Shown here: in pieces, positions 55,727 through 63,087 of the stretch
How the letters are laid out: each line of letters begins with the position of its first letter
Numbering within the stretch: position 1 is the first letter of the stretch
DNA from: Bacteroidia bacterium
Lineage (GTDB): Bacteria > Bacteroidota > Bacteroidia > B-17B0 > Aurantibacillaceae
DNA length: 64,000 bases
Reading direction: 5' to 3'
Assembly: GCA_016787445.1 (NCBI GenBank)
Contig: JAEUTQ010000065.1
Location: 54,393 to 118,392, forward strand
Notes under the pieces: model-generated
Databases searched by the model: none
What the model was told of the DNA's origin: nothing
Seen by the model: only the letters and a program-made list of their open reading frames with translations
Made by a program: the position numbers and the translations under genes

Positions 55727-56134
55727 CTAAAAATGCTTCAATAATTCTTGCAAAAACCAATCGGGTGCCGCAACAGGCTTGTTTTTAGCTTTATCGAGAA
55801 AAACAAGGGTTACTTTTCCTGTATTTAACAGCTCATTATTCTGATTAAAACATTCATAATTGAAGAAAATTCTCGCGCCTTTTGGCATTTCACTAATCGT
55901 CGTAACAACAGTTACTTCATCGTCGTAATAAGCAGGTTTTTTATAGCTGATAGCATAATCTGTCACTGGCATTAAAACACCTCTCGCTTCAACATCCTTA
56001 TAACTGAATCCGAGCAATCGCATGGCTTCTACTCGTCCTACTTCATAGTATTGCGCGTATACGCCGTAATAAGCATAACCCATTTGATCGGTTTCACCAT
56101 AACGAACACGTAATTTAGTTTTGGCTTTAATCAT
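55727..56134 (-). CDS. Acyl-CoA thioesterase (YbgC/4-hydroxybenzoyl-CoA type)
   Basis: 135 residues, single hotdog domain. RVRYGETDQMGYAYYGVYAQYYEVGRVE near 8-35 carries the catalytic Asp of the YbgC/4HBT family; the strand pattern to the end (VTLVFLDKAKNKPVA) fits. Divergent from the 5'-nucleotidase pair with a -7 element TATATTTG (56151-56158, minus) giving a short leader. Confidence 0.92.
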   Translation of the reverse strand: MIKAKTKLRVRYGETDQMGYAYYGVYAQYYEVGRVEAMRLLGFSYKDVEARGVLMPVTDYAISYKKPAYYDDEVTVVTTISEMPKGARIFFNYECFNQNNELLNTGKVTLVFLDKAKNKPVAAPDWFLQELLKHF

Positions 56135-56150
56135 AAACTATTAATTTTAG

Positions 56151-56158
56151 CAAATATA
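56151..56158 (-). promoter_or_regulatory. -7 element (TATATTTG) of the thioesterase gene
   Basis: Perfect TAnnTTTG on the minus strand, 16 bases before the ATG. The other direction overlaps the TTG start of the nucleotidase gene closely. Confidence 0.5.
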
Positions 56159-56169
56159 ATTTTAATTCG

Positions 56170-56916
56170 TTGAAGAGATTTTTAAAATACAGTGTAGTCT
56201 TATTAATTTTATTAAGTGCTTGTAAACAATCTCTAAAATTAAGTCACACTGAACATTCACACTACGAATTAAAATCCGGGAGAGAAGATTCATTAACCTC
56301 CGCCACCATTTCACCTTATAAAAACAAGATAGATGCGCAAATGAATGAGGTTATCGCCATGTGTGATAGCACGCTAACGAAGGATGGATATGAATCAACC
56401 CTTGCTAATTTTGTGATGCAGGCCATGGATCATTTTGTTGCGGAAAAATCGCCAAATTACCAGGGAAAATCTATAGCTATAGTTAACCGCGGCGGCTTAA
56501 GAATTAATTTACCTAAAGGTGAAATTAGTGTACGTACCATTTACGAATTAATGCCTTTTGATAATAATATTGTAATACTTACCATCAGCGGTAAGGCATT
56601 GAAAGAGGCTTTAGTTTCATTTGGGGAAAATGGAAAATTATTCAGCAATAATATTGCGTTTTACCTTGATAAAAAAAATCCGATTAATATTCAGGTTTTT
56701 GGTAAAGATTGGAATGAAAATGAAAATTACATAATCATCACAACGGATTATTTAGCCAATGGCGGTGACAATTGTTTCTTCTTTGAAAATCCGTTAAAAT
56801 CCGAAAGCACCGGAGTAAAATTACGTGACGCGATTATTGATTATTGCAAATACTTAACTAATTTAAACAAACGGATTGTACCTTATAAAAATGGGCGAAT
56901 TACAGTTTCAAAATAG
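56170..56916 (+). CDS. 5'-nucleotidase C-terminal-domain lipoprotein, TTG start
   Basis: 248 residues with lipobox LLSAC (Cys18). The body matches the substrate-binding C-terminal domain of periplasmic 5'-nucleotidases (NRGGLRINLPKGEISVRTIYELMPFDNNIVILTISGKAL; ITTDYLANGGDNCFFF). The metal-binding catalytic domain is absent and encoded by the next gene, which overlaps by 26 bases. Start codon is TTG; no ATG gives the signal peptide. The two products should pair to form a working enzyme. Confidence 0.88.
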   Translation: MKRFLKYSVVLLILLSACKQSLKLSHTEHSHYELKSGREDSLTSATISPYKNKIDAQMNEVIAMCDSTLTKDGYESTLANFVMQAMDHFVAEKSPNYQGKSIAIVNRGGLRINLPKGEISVRTIYELMPFDNNIVILTISGKALKEALVSFGENGKLFSNNIAFYLDKKNPINIQVFGKDWNENENYIIITTDYLANGGDNCFFFENPLKSESTGVKLRDAIIDYCKYLTNLNKRIVPYKNGRITVSK

Positions 56917-57823
56917 AAGGGATTTCCTGAAATATTTTTTGGGAAGTGCAGCCGTGCTGAGTGGATTTACTGTTGGCGCCAATGAAATTGTAAATGAAAA
57001 AAAGGTAAAAAAGTTAGTCATACTTTACACTAACGATCAACACAGTCGCATTGAACCTTTTCCGGAAAACGATCCGAAATACGCCGGTCAAGGGGGATTT
57101 TCCAGACGAGCGGCATTTATAAAGCAGTTAAGAAAAGAAAACGAAAACGTTCTGTTATTAGATGCCGGTGATATTTTTCAGGGTACACCTTATTTCAATT
57201 TTTATAAGGGAGAACTGGAATATAAACTAATGTCACAAATGGGATATGATGCTGTTACCTTGGGAAATCACGATTTTGATTTAGGTGTAGAAAACATCGT
57301 AACACAAATGCCGCATGCTAATTTTTCGTTCATCAATTGCAACTATAATTTCAGCGATACTGCATTAACGGGAAAAATATTACCTTATAAAATTTTCAAA
57401 AAGAACGGAATAAAAATTGGTGTGCTGGGTGTGGGAATTGAACTGGAAGGACTAGTGGAAAAAAAACTATTCAGCAGTATAAAATATAATAATCCTTTGG
57501 ATTGTGCAAATAATACCGCACATCATTTAAAAAATAATTTGCAGTGCGATTATGTGATTTGTCTCAGTCATTTAGGATATAAATACGATAGTAAAAAAGT
57601 GAGCGATATCATATTGGCAGAACAATCTAAAAACATCGATTTAGTGATTGGCGGTCATACACATACTTTTTTGAACGAACCTGTAAAGCACACAAATTCA
57701 GAGGGAAAAGAAGTATTAATTACACAAGTGGGTTGGGCCGGAATTTGGCTAGGAAAAATAGAACTATTTTTTTCTGACACGAATAAAAAAGTGTTTCATA
57801 ACCCGAATAATCAAAAAATTTAA
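56891..57823 (+). CDS. 5'-nucleotidase metallophosphatase domain protein with Tat signal
   Basis: 310 residues from ATG 56891. The N-terminus has NRRDFLKYFLGSAAVLSGF, a twin-arginine (Tat) signal. Calcineurin-like metal motifs follow: LYTNDQHSRIEPF near 45, LDAGDIFQGTPY near 88, TLGNHDFDLG near 122, SHLGYKYDSKK near 215 and VIGGHTHTFLNEP near 240. It carries only the catalytic domain. Encoded downstream of its C-terminal partner, so the gene order is the reverse of the domain order in one-piece enzymes. Confidence 0.9.
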   Translation: MGELQFQNRRDFLKYFLGSAAVLSGFTVGANEIVNEKKVKKLVILYTNDQHSRIEPFPENDPKYAGQGGFSRRAAFIKQLRKENENVLLLDAGDIFQGTPYFNFYKGELEYKLMSQMGYDAVTLGNHDFDLGVENIVTQMPHANFSFINCNYNFSDTALTGKILPYKIFKKNGIKIGVLGVGIELEGLVEKKLFSSIKYNNPLDCANNTAHHLKNNLQCDYVICLSHLGYKYDSKKVSDIILAEQSKNIDLVIGGHTHTFLNEPVKHTNSEGKEVLITQVGWAGIWLGKIELFFSDTNKKVFHNPNNQKI

Positions 57824-57875
57824 ATAACCAAAAAATTTCAGAAAATTTTCTAAAATTTTTTTTTGCGCTTTTTTG

Positions 57876-57905
57876 TTGCGTAAATAAATAAAGACTGTAT
57901 ATTTA
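57876..57905 (+). promoter_or_regulatory. Putative dnaA promoter (TTG-N19-TATATTTA)
   Basis: TTG at 57876-57878 and TATATTTA (one mismatch to TAnnTTTG) at 57898-57905, spacing 19. Leader of about 50 bases. No DnaA boxes (TTATCCACA-like) were seen in the 139-base gap before dnaA. Confidence 0.55.
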
Positions 57906-57962
57906 CAAACAAATAAGAGTTAATTACTATAAACACCATAATATTAAAAACTAATTTAGACT

Positions 57963-59399
57963 ATGAAGGAGAAGACAGCAGAACAGGTTTGGAACAATTG
58001 TCTTGAAGTTGTAAAAGATAATGTGAGCCCTCAGAATTTTAAAACATGGTTCGATCCAATTAAACCCGTTAAGCTTTCTGATACGACGTTAACCATTCAG
58101 GTTCCTTCTCAATTTTTTTACGAATGGCTTGAAGAGCACTACATCACTTTAATTAAAAAAGTTATTCGTAAAGAACTTGGTCCGGAAGGCCGCCTTGAAT
58201 ATAACATCGTAATGGATAACGGCACAGGAAAAACCGAAACACCAATTACATTCAAATTACCGAACATCAGCACCAACTTAAAAAACCCTTCAGTGTCTAT
58301 GCCAATAGACACAAGCAATAACCCAATTAAAAATCCATTTGTGATTCCGGGCTTGAAAAAGGTACAAGTTGAATCGCAATTAAATCCTAACTACAGCTTT
58401 GAAAATTTTGTAGAAGGCGATTGTAACCGTTTAGCTCGCAGCGCGGGTTATGCAGTAGCACAAAAGCCGGGCGGAAACGCTTTCAACCCATTATTAATAT
58501 ATGGTGGTGTTGGTTTAGGAAAAACTCACTTAGCACAAGCTATTGGTATTGAAGTAAAGAAAAACTTCCCTAATAAAACTGTTCTTTATGTTCAGTCGGA
58601 AAAATTCATTACTCAATTCATTGAATCTATCCGTAACAATAACCAAAACGATTTCATTCATTTTTACCAAATGATTGATGTATTGATTATTGACGATGTA
58701 CAATATTTCGCAGGAAAAGATAAAACACAAGATGTGTTCTTCCATATCTTTAATCATTTACATCAATTAGGTAAGCAGGTTATCTTAACTGCTGATCGCG
58801 CACCGGTTGATATTCAAGGAATCGAGCAACGCTTATTAAGCCGCTTCAAGTGGGGATTAAGCGCTGATTTACAAGCTCCGGGATTAGAAACCCGTATTGC
58901 TATTCTTGAAAAGAAAATTTACAACGAAGGTATTCAGCTACCAAAAGAAGTAATCGAATACTTAGCATACAGCATTACATCTAACGTTCGCGAATTAGAA
59001 GGTGCATTAATCTCTTTATTGGCTCAGTCTTCTTTAAATAAGAAAACAATTACTTTAGAGTTAGCTAAGAATATGATTGATAAGTTCGTGAAGAGTACTG
59101 CTCGCGAAGTTTCTATCGATTACATCCAAAAAGTGGTTTGCGACTATTTCGACTTAGCTATCGATACCATGAAATCTAAAACACGTAAGCGTGAAGTAGT
59201 TCAGGCTCGTCAGATTGCCATGTATTTCGCTAAGAATATGACCAAATCTTCTTTAGCTACCATTGGTATGCATTGCGGTGGTAAAGACCACGCTACAGTA
59301 TTACATGCTTGCCGTACGGTAAACAACCTAATGGACACCGATAAACGCTTTAAAGCTTATATCGAAGAATTAGAAAAGAAAATCAGCATTAGCAACTAA
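57963..59399 (+). CDS. dnaA: DnaA, chromosomal replication initiator
   Basis: 478 residues. Domain I about 1-90 (VWNNCLEVVKDNVSPQNFKTWF), a linker, AAA+ domain III with Walker A GGVGLGKTHLAQA near 180-192, Walker B LIIDDVQYF near 240, and sensor region TSNVRELEGALISL near 343-356; domain IV DNA-binding helix RQIAMYFAKNMTKSSLATIGMHCGGKDHATVLHACRTV near 415-452. Full length. The oriC is not identified nearby; recF is 41 kb away, so this is not the classical dnaA-dnaN-recF cluster. Confidence 0.97.
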   Translation: MKEKTAEQVWNNCLEVVKDNVSPQNFKTWFDPIKPVKLSDTTLTIQVPSQFFYEWLEEHYITLIKKVIRKELGPEGRLEYNIVMDNGTGKTETPITFKLPNISTNLKNPSVSMPIDTSNNPIKNPFVIPGLKKVQVESQLNPNYSFENFVEGDCNRLARSAGYAVAQKPGGNAFNPLLIYGGVGLGKTHLAQAIGIEVKKNFPNKTVLYVQSEKFITQFIESIRNNNQNDFIHFYQMIDVLIIDDVQYFAGKDKTQDVFFHIFNHLHQLGKQVILTADRAPVDIQGIEQRLLSRFKWGLSADLQAPGLETRIAILEKKIYNEGIQLPKEVIEYLAYSITSNVRELEGALISLLAQSSLNKKTITLELAKNMIDKFVKSTAREVSIDYIQKVVCDYFDLAIDTMKSKTRKREVVQARQIAMYFAKNMTKSSLATIGMHCGGKDHATVLHACRTVNNLMDTDKRFKAYIEELEKKISISN

Positions 59400-59406
59400 A
59401 AAACAA

Positions 59407-59427
59407 AACCCCGGATTTACCGGGGTT
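59407..59427 (+). terminator. Bidirectional terminator between dnaA and the small membrane gene
   Basis: AACCCCGG, loop ATTTA, CCGGGGTT, then TTTTT on the plus strand; on the minus strand the same stem is followed by a T-rich run. The stem is identical to the secG terminator. Confidence 0.92.
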
Positions 59428-59429
59428 TT

Positions 59430-59594
59430 TTATTTCCTTTTGTTTTTGTTCCATCCCCACCAAACCATTAGAATTAGTAACAATAACAAGCTGATTAAAA
59501 TTATCTGCCAGGTTTTTGAAACGCCCCAGGTACTGTCGTAAGGAATGGTAAACTTACCGCCTACCCTCAAAACAAACGATTTAATCGTTACCAT
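59430..59594 (-). CDS. 54-residue single-pass membrane protein
   Basis: Starts 14 bases inside the 3' end of the permease gene (ATG at 59594) and ends just before the terminator, so it fills the gap exactly and is probably translated by coupling. One strong membrane helix (WQIILISLLLLLILMVWWGW) near 29-48 with a short extracytoplasmic N-terminal part and a KNKRK positively charged end. No family recognised; a partner of the ABC permease is possible. Confidence 0.55.
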   Translation of the reverse strand: MVTIKSFVLRVGGKFTIPYDSTWGVSKTWQIILISLLLLLILMVWWGWNKNKRK

Positions 59595-60804
59595 GCACAA
59601 AGTCGTTATGCGTAAACACACGCACCGGATAAAGCGCTGCAAAGAAGCCTATCAGCATAATAAGACCAATAATCCATATAAAGTCTTTTAATTGCATATC
59701 TATCGGGTAATACGGAATAACATACTGATCATCGAAGGTCACAAAATGATATTGTATCTGAAGTAAACAAACTGCCAGGCCCAGAACAAGTCCGATTGAG
59801 GCGCCTATAGCCGTTATCAGAAAACCCTCTCCCATAAAAATGTTCCTAATCAGTTTATTATCGGCACCCAAATAGTATAGCGTTTTAATATCCTTCTTTT
59901 TCTCAATAATAAGCATCGTAAGCGCTCCAATGATGTTAAAGGTGGCTATAATCAAAATAAACGCCAAAATGATGAAGGTCCAAAGCTTTTCGGTTTCCAG
60001 AGTCTTAAATAAAACATCGTTTAACTGATAACGGTTTTTCACCATAAAGCCAGGCCCCATTAATTCGGAAATTTTCTCCTGTATCTCATCAGCATCTCTG
60101 CCAGATAATGTGCTAATCTCGATGGAAGAAGCCTCATTCGGACAATCAAATAACTGGCGGGCTAATTGAATATCGGTAATGATGTACTTAAAATCGAAGT
60201 CGTCGTTTAACGAAAATGTTCCCGAAGGAAAAACAAATTTCTGATTGAAATTATCATCGGGGTTAATGCTTTCGACGCCTCCTCGTTTAGGACTATAAAT
60301 GCTAATTTGCTCAATGAGGTTATTTATGTTTATCTGTAACTGATTGGCAACTCCCCTCCCGAAAATCGCAAAGTATGTTTCTTTATTCTTTAAAACGTAA
60401 CTACCCTCCTTAATAACAGAATCGAAACGTGTTACATCAATAAAATTTTCATCTACGCCTTTAACCGTTACTATTGCCTGTTTATCATTCGCTTTGATAA
60501 GCGCATTATCGCTTAAGCATATTGAGACTTTATCTACGCCTTCAATTTCCTTTATCTTACTTACGAGTGCATCACTGTAATTGAAAAATTTACCCTTCAC
60601 CGGCATTACTTTAATATCAGGCTCTATCGCATTGTATAAATCTGCCACCACGCCGGTAAGTCCGTTCATGGCTGAAAGAATAATTACAAGAGCTGCAGTA
60701 GTAAAGGCAATAGCAATGATACTTATCCAACTGATGATATTAATGGCATTGTTGGATTTCTTGGAAATAAGATACCTCTTTGCTATTTGAAATGATAAAT
60801 TCAG
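59581..60804 (-). CDS. LolC/E-like ABC permease (FtsX family), probable CTG start
   Basis: About 407 residues. Family N-terminus NLSFQIAKRYLISKKSNNAINIIS is followed by the first helix (ISIIAIAFTTAALVIILSAMNGL); periplasmic domain about 65-265; three C-terminal helices with LWTFIILAFILIIATFNIIGAL and KKDIKTLYYLGAD. The only ATG in frame lies after helix 1; the homologue-like N-terminus begins at CTG (60802-60804) or ATT just before it, directly after the rbfA stop codon. Likely extracts lipoproteins for the Lol pathway. The MacB/LolD ATPase is not in the window. Confidence 0.88.
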   Translation of the reverse strand: MNLSFQIAKRYLISKKSNNAINIISWISIIAIAFTTAALVIILSAMNGLTGVVADLYNAIEPDIKVMPVKGKFFNYSDALVSKIKEIEGVDKVSICLSDNALIKANDKQAIVTVKGVDENFIDVTRFDSVIKEGSYVLKNKETYFAIFGRGVANQLQININNLIEQISIYSPKRGGVESINPDDNFNQKFVFPSGTFSLNDDFDFKYIITDIQLARQLFDCPNEASSIEISTLSGRDADEIQEKISELMGPGFMVKNRYQLNDVLFKTLETEKLWTFIILAFILIIATFNIIGALTMLIIEKKKDIKTLYYLGADNKLIRNIFMGEGFLITAIGASIGLVLGLAVCLLQIQYHFVTFDDQYVIPYYPIDMQLKDFIWIIGLIMLIGFFAALYPVRVFTHNDFVHGND

Positions 60805-60807
60805 AAT

Positions 60808-61146
60808 TTATTTTTTTAATAATTCTTCAATCTTCATGGCATAATCCAGTGAATCGTCGAGGAAAAACTGTAATTCCGGAACAACTCTTAATTGCTTCCC
60901 GATAATCATACCGAGACGCTTACGGATAAGATAGTTCTGTTCATTCACCAACTTGAAAATGGCAGCCTTATCCTTTGTAGCCATGATACTAAGGTATACT
61001 TTAGCAGTACCTAAATCCGGACTTACACGTACGACGGTAACAGTAATAAACGCACCGCCAAACATGGCACGGGCTTCACTTCTGAAAATTTCTGCCAGCT
61101 CCTTTTGAAGCAGTTTATTTACCTTTTGTTGCCTAACACTTTCCAT
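60808..61146 (-). CDS. rbfA: Ribosome-binding factor A
   Basis: 112 residues, KH-like fold, assists 16S rRNA maturation in the 30S subunit. MESVRQQKVNKLLQKELAEIF at the start and TVVRVSPDLGTAKVYLSIM near 38-56 are family features; the C-terminus (LRVVPELQFFLDDSLDYAMKIEELL) is typical. It heads the rbfA-permease pair, with only three bases (ATT) between its stop codon and the permease's CTG start. Divergent from msbA. Confidence 0.94.
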   Translation of the reverse strand: MESVRQQKVNKLLQKELAEIFRSEARAMFGGAFITVTVVRVSPDLGTAKVYLSIMATKDKAAIFKLVNEQNYLIRKRLGMIIGKQLRVVPELQFFLDDSLDYAMKIEELLKK

Positions 61147-61224
61147 GCTTATAAAGGTAGTGAGATTTTAGGGAAATTTAACCGGAAGCTTGTAATAATT
61201 TGTTGCTATCTTCGTTAACGCAAT

Positions 61225-63072
61225 ATGCTTAGGCTTTTTTCGGCACTAAAATACATTAACGGATATTGGCGTTACGCCTTTCTGAATATATTTTTCAATA
61301 TAATTCAATCTGTATTGAGCGTATTTTCCATTGCGCTTGTGATTCCTTTTTTAAAATTACTTTTCGAAAAAGGAAGTTCTGAATACGTTAGTATTTTATC
61401 CAAAGGCATTCCTCATTTTTCACTTTCCATAGATTATTTTATGGGATACTTTGACTTTACCATGGCGTTTTACATTGTAACCTATGGAAAAGTTTACGCC
61501 TTAACTTTCATTTGTACTGCGGTTATCATAATGACGGTTATTAAAAACTTTTCACGTTACATGGCTATGTATTTCTTAGCTCCAATCCGAAACGGTGTGG
61601 TGCGTGATTTGAGAAATAAAATCTTTTCCAAATCACTCGATCTGCCCCTTTCCTATTATAGCAATGAGCGTAAAGGAGATATCATCAGTCGTATGACCAG
61701 TGATGTGCAAGAGATTGAATGGAGCATCATGCAAACACTGGAATTGATATTCCGTGAACCCATTGTGATTATTTTCTCGTTGGTTATGCTAATCTCCATT
61801 AGCGGATATTTAACGCTCTATGTGTTGCTTTTTTTACCTGTTGCAGGAATTGTAGTAGCTATCATTGGGAAAAGCTTAAAAAGAAATGCACAAAAAAGTA
61901 AAGAATTACTTGGTCACCTTTTTTCCATTATGGAAGAAACGCTTGGCGGATTAAAAATCATTAAAGCTTTTACCGGAGAGAATTTCGTGAATACGCGTTT
62001 TCAAAAAATGAACAACGACTATTACAATCAGTCGGTGAAGGTTTATCGTAAAACGGATCTTACATCTCCAATCAGTGAATCGGTTGTAGTTTGTATTCTC
62101 ATGCTCATTATGTTTATTGGCGGTAAAATGGTATTAAGTGGTGATGGAACCTTAAGTGCAGCAGCTTTCATCGGGTATTTTGCCGTAGCCTCTCAAATCG
62201 TTCCTCCTATCAAACAAATCACGCAAGCTTACAATAATATTCAGAAAGGTGTGGCATCAGAAGAACGCATCAATAAAATTTTAGATGCAGAAATAAACAT
62301 CACCGAGAAAAAAGACGCGAAAACTATTCCGTCATTTAATACCGGTGTGGAATTTAAAAATGTTTCTTTTGCCTACCATAAAGGAGATGCCGGTTACGTT
62401 CTTAAAAACATTAACCTCAGCATACCAAAAGGAAAAACAATTGCATTAGTCGGACAAAGCGGAAGCGGTAAAACAACATTAGCCGATATGGTTCCGCGTT
62501 TTTACGATGTGGATGAAGGAGAGTTGTTAATTGATGGAACCAATGTAAAAGATCTTCGAATAAAAAATTTACGTGAGCAAATCGGAATGGTTTCACAGGA
62601 AAGCATTTTATTTAACGATACAGTATTCAATAACATTGCTTTTGGTATTTCTAATGCCACACAAGAGGATGTAATGAATGCGGCTAAGATTGCTAACGCC
62701 CACGATTTTATTGAGGCCATGCCAAACGGATACAATACCAATATTGGCGACCGCGGAGGCAAATTAAGTGGTGGGCAACGTCAGCGTATAAGCATTGCGA
62801 GGGCGGTTTTAAAAAATCCCCCGATATTAATCTTGGATGAGGCCACCTCAGCATTAGATACAGAAAGCGAAAAATTGGTGCAAGATGCTTTGTCGAACCT
62901 TATGCAAAACAGGACCAGTATTGTAATTGCGCATCGTTTAAGTACAATTGCTAACGCTGATGAAATCATCGTGATGCAACAAGGACAAATTGCTGAGCGC
63001 GGCACACATACTCAGCTCATCGCGCAAAATGGCATATACAAAAAACTCTGCGACATGCAGAGCTTTAAGTAA
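61225..63072 (+). CDS. msbA: MsbA-type ABC exporter (fused permease/ATPase)
   Basis: 615 residues. Six membrane helices in about 1-330, then an ATPase domain: Walker A LVGQSGSGKTTLAD near 405-418, Q-loop QIGMVSQES near 450, signature LSGGQRQRISIARA near 511-524, Walker B PPILILDEATSALD near 530-543 and the His switch IVIAHRLSTI near 568. Lipid A flippase is the likely role in a Gram-negative, though multidrug exporters look the same. A near -7 element TATCTTCG (61207-61214) lies 10 bases before the ATG. Confidence 0.92.
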   Translation: MLRLFSALKYINGYWRYAFLNIFFNIIQSVLSVFSIALVIPFLKLLFEKGSSEYVSILSKGIPHFSLSIDYFMGYFDFTMAFYIVTYGKVYALTFICTAVIIMTVIKNFSRYMAMYFLAPIRNGVVRDLRNKIFSKSLDLPLSYYSNERKGDIISRMTSDVQEIEWSIMQTLELIFREPIVIIFSLVMLISISGYLTLYVLLFLPVAGIVVAIIGKSLKRNAQKSKELLGHLFSIMEETLGGLKIIKAFTGENFVNTRFQKMNNDYYNQSVKVYRKTDLTSPISESVVVCILMLIMFIGGKMVLSGDGTLSAAAFIGYFAVASQIVPPIKQITQAYNNIQKGVASEERINKILDAEINITEKKDAKTIPSFNTGVEFKNVSFAYHKGDAGYVLKNINLSIPKGKTIALVGQSGSGKTTLADMVPRFYDVDEGELLIDGTNVKDLRIKNLREQIGMVSQESILFNDTVFNNIAFGISNATQEDVMNAAKIANAHDFIEAMPNGYNTNIGDRGGKLSGGQRQRISIARAVLKNPPILILDEATSALDTESEKLVQDALSNLMQNRTSIVIAHRLSTIANADEIIVMQQGQIAERGTHTQLIAQNGIYKKLCDMQSFK

Positions 63073-63087
63073 TTCAATCTTATCTTT

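Noticed and set aside
57824..57962. Possible oriC upstream of dnaA
   Set aside because: AT-rich, but no DnaA boxes were found; treated only as a promoter region.
59594..59642. 70-residue version of the small membrane protein
   Set aside because: The extra 16 N-terminal residues are only the permease C-terminal coding region in another frame; the inner ATG is a better start.
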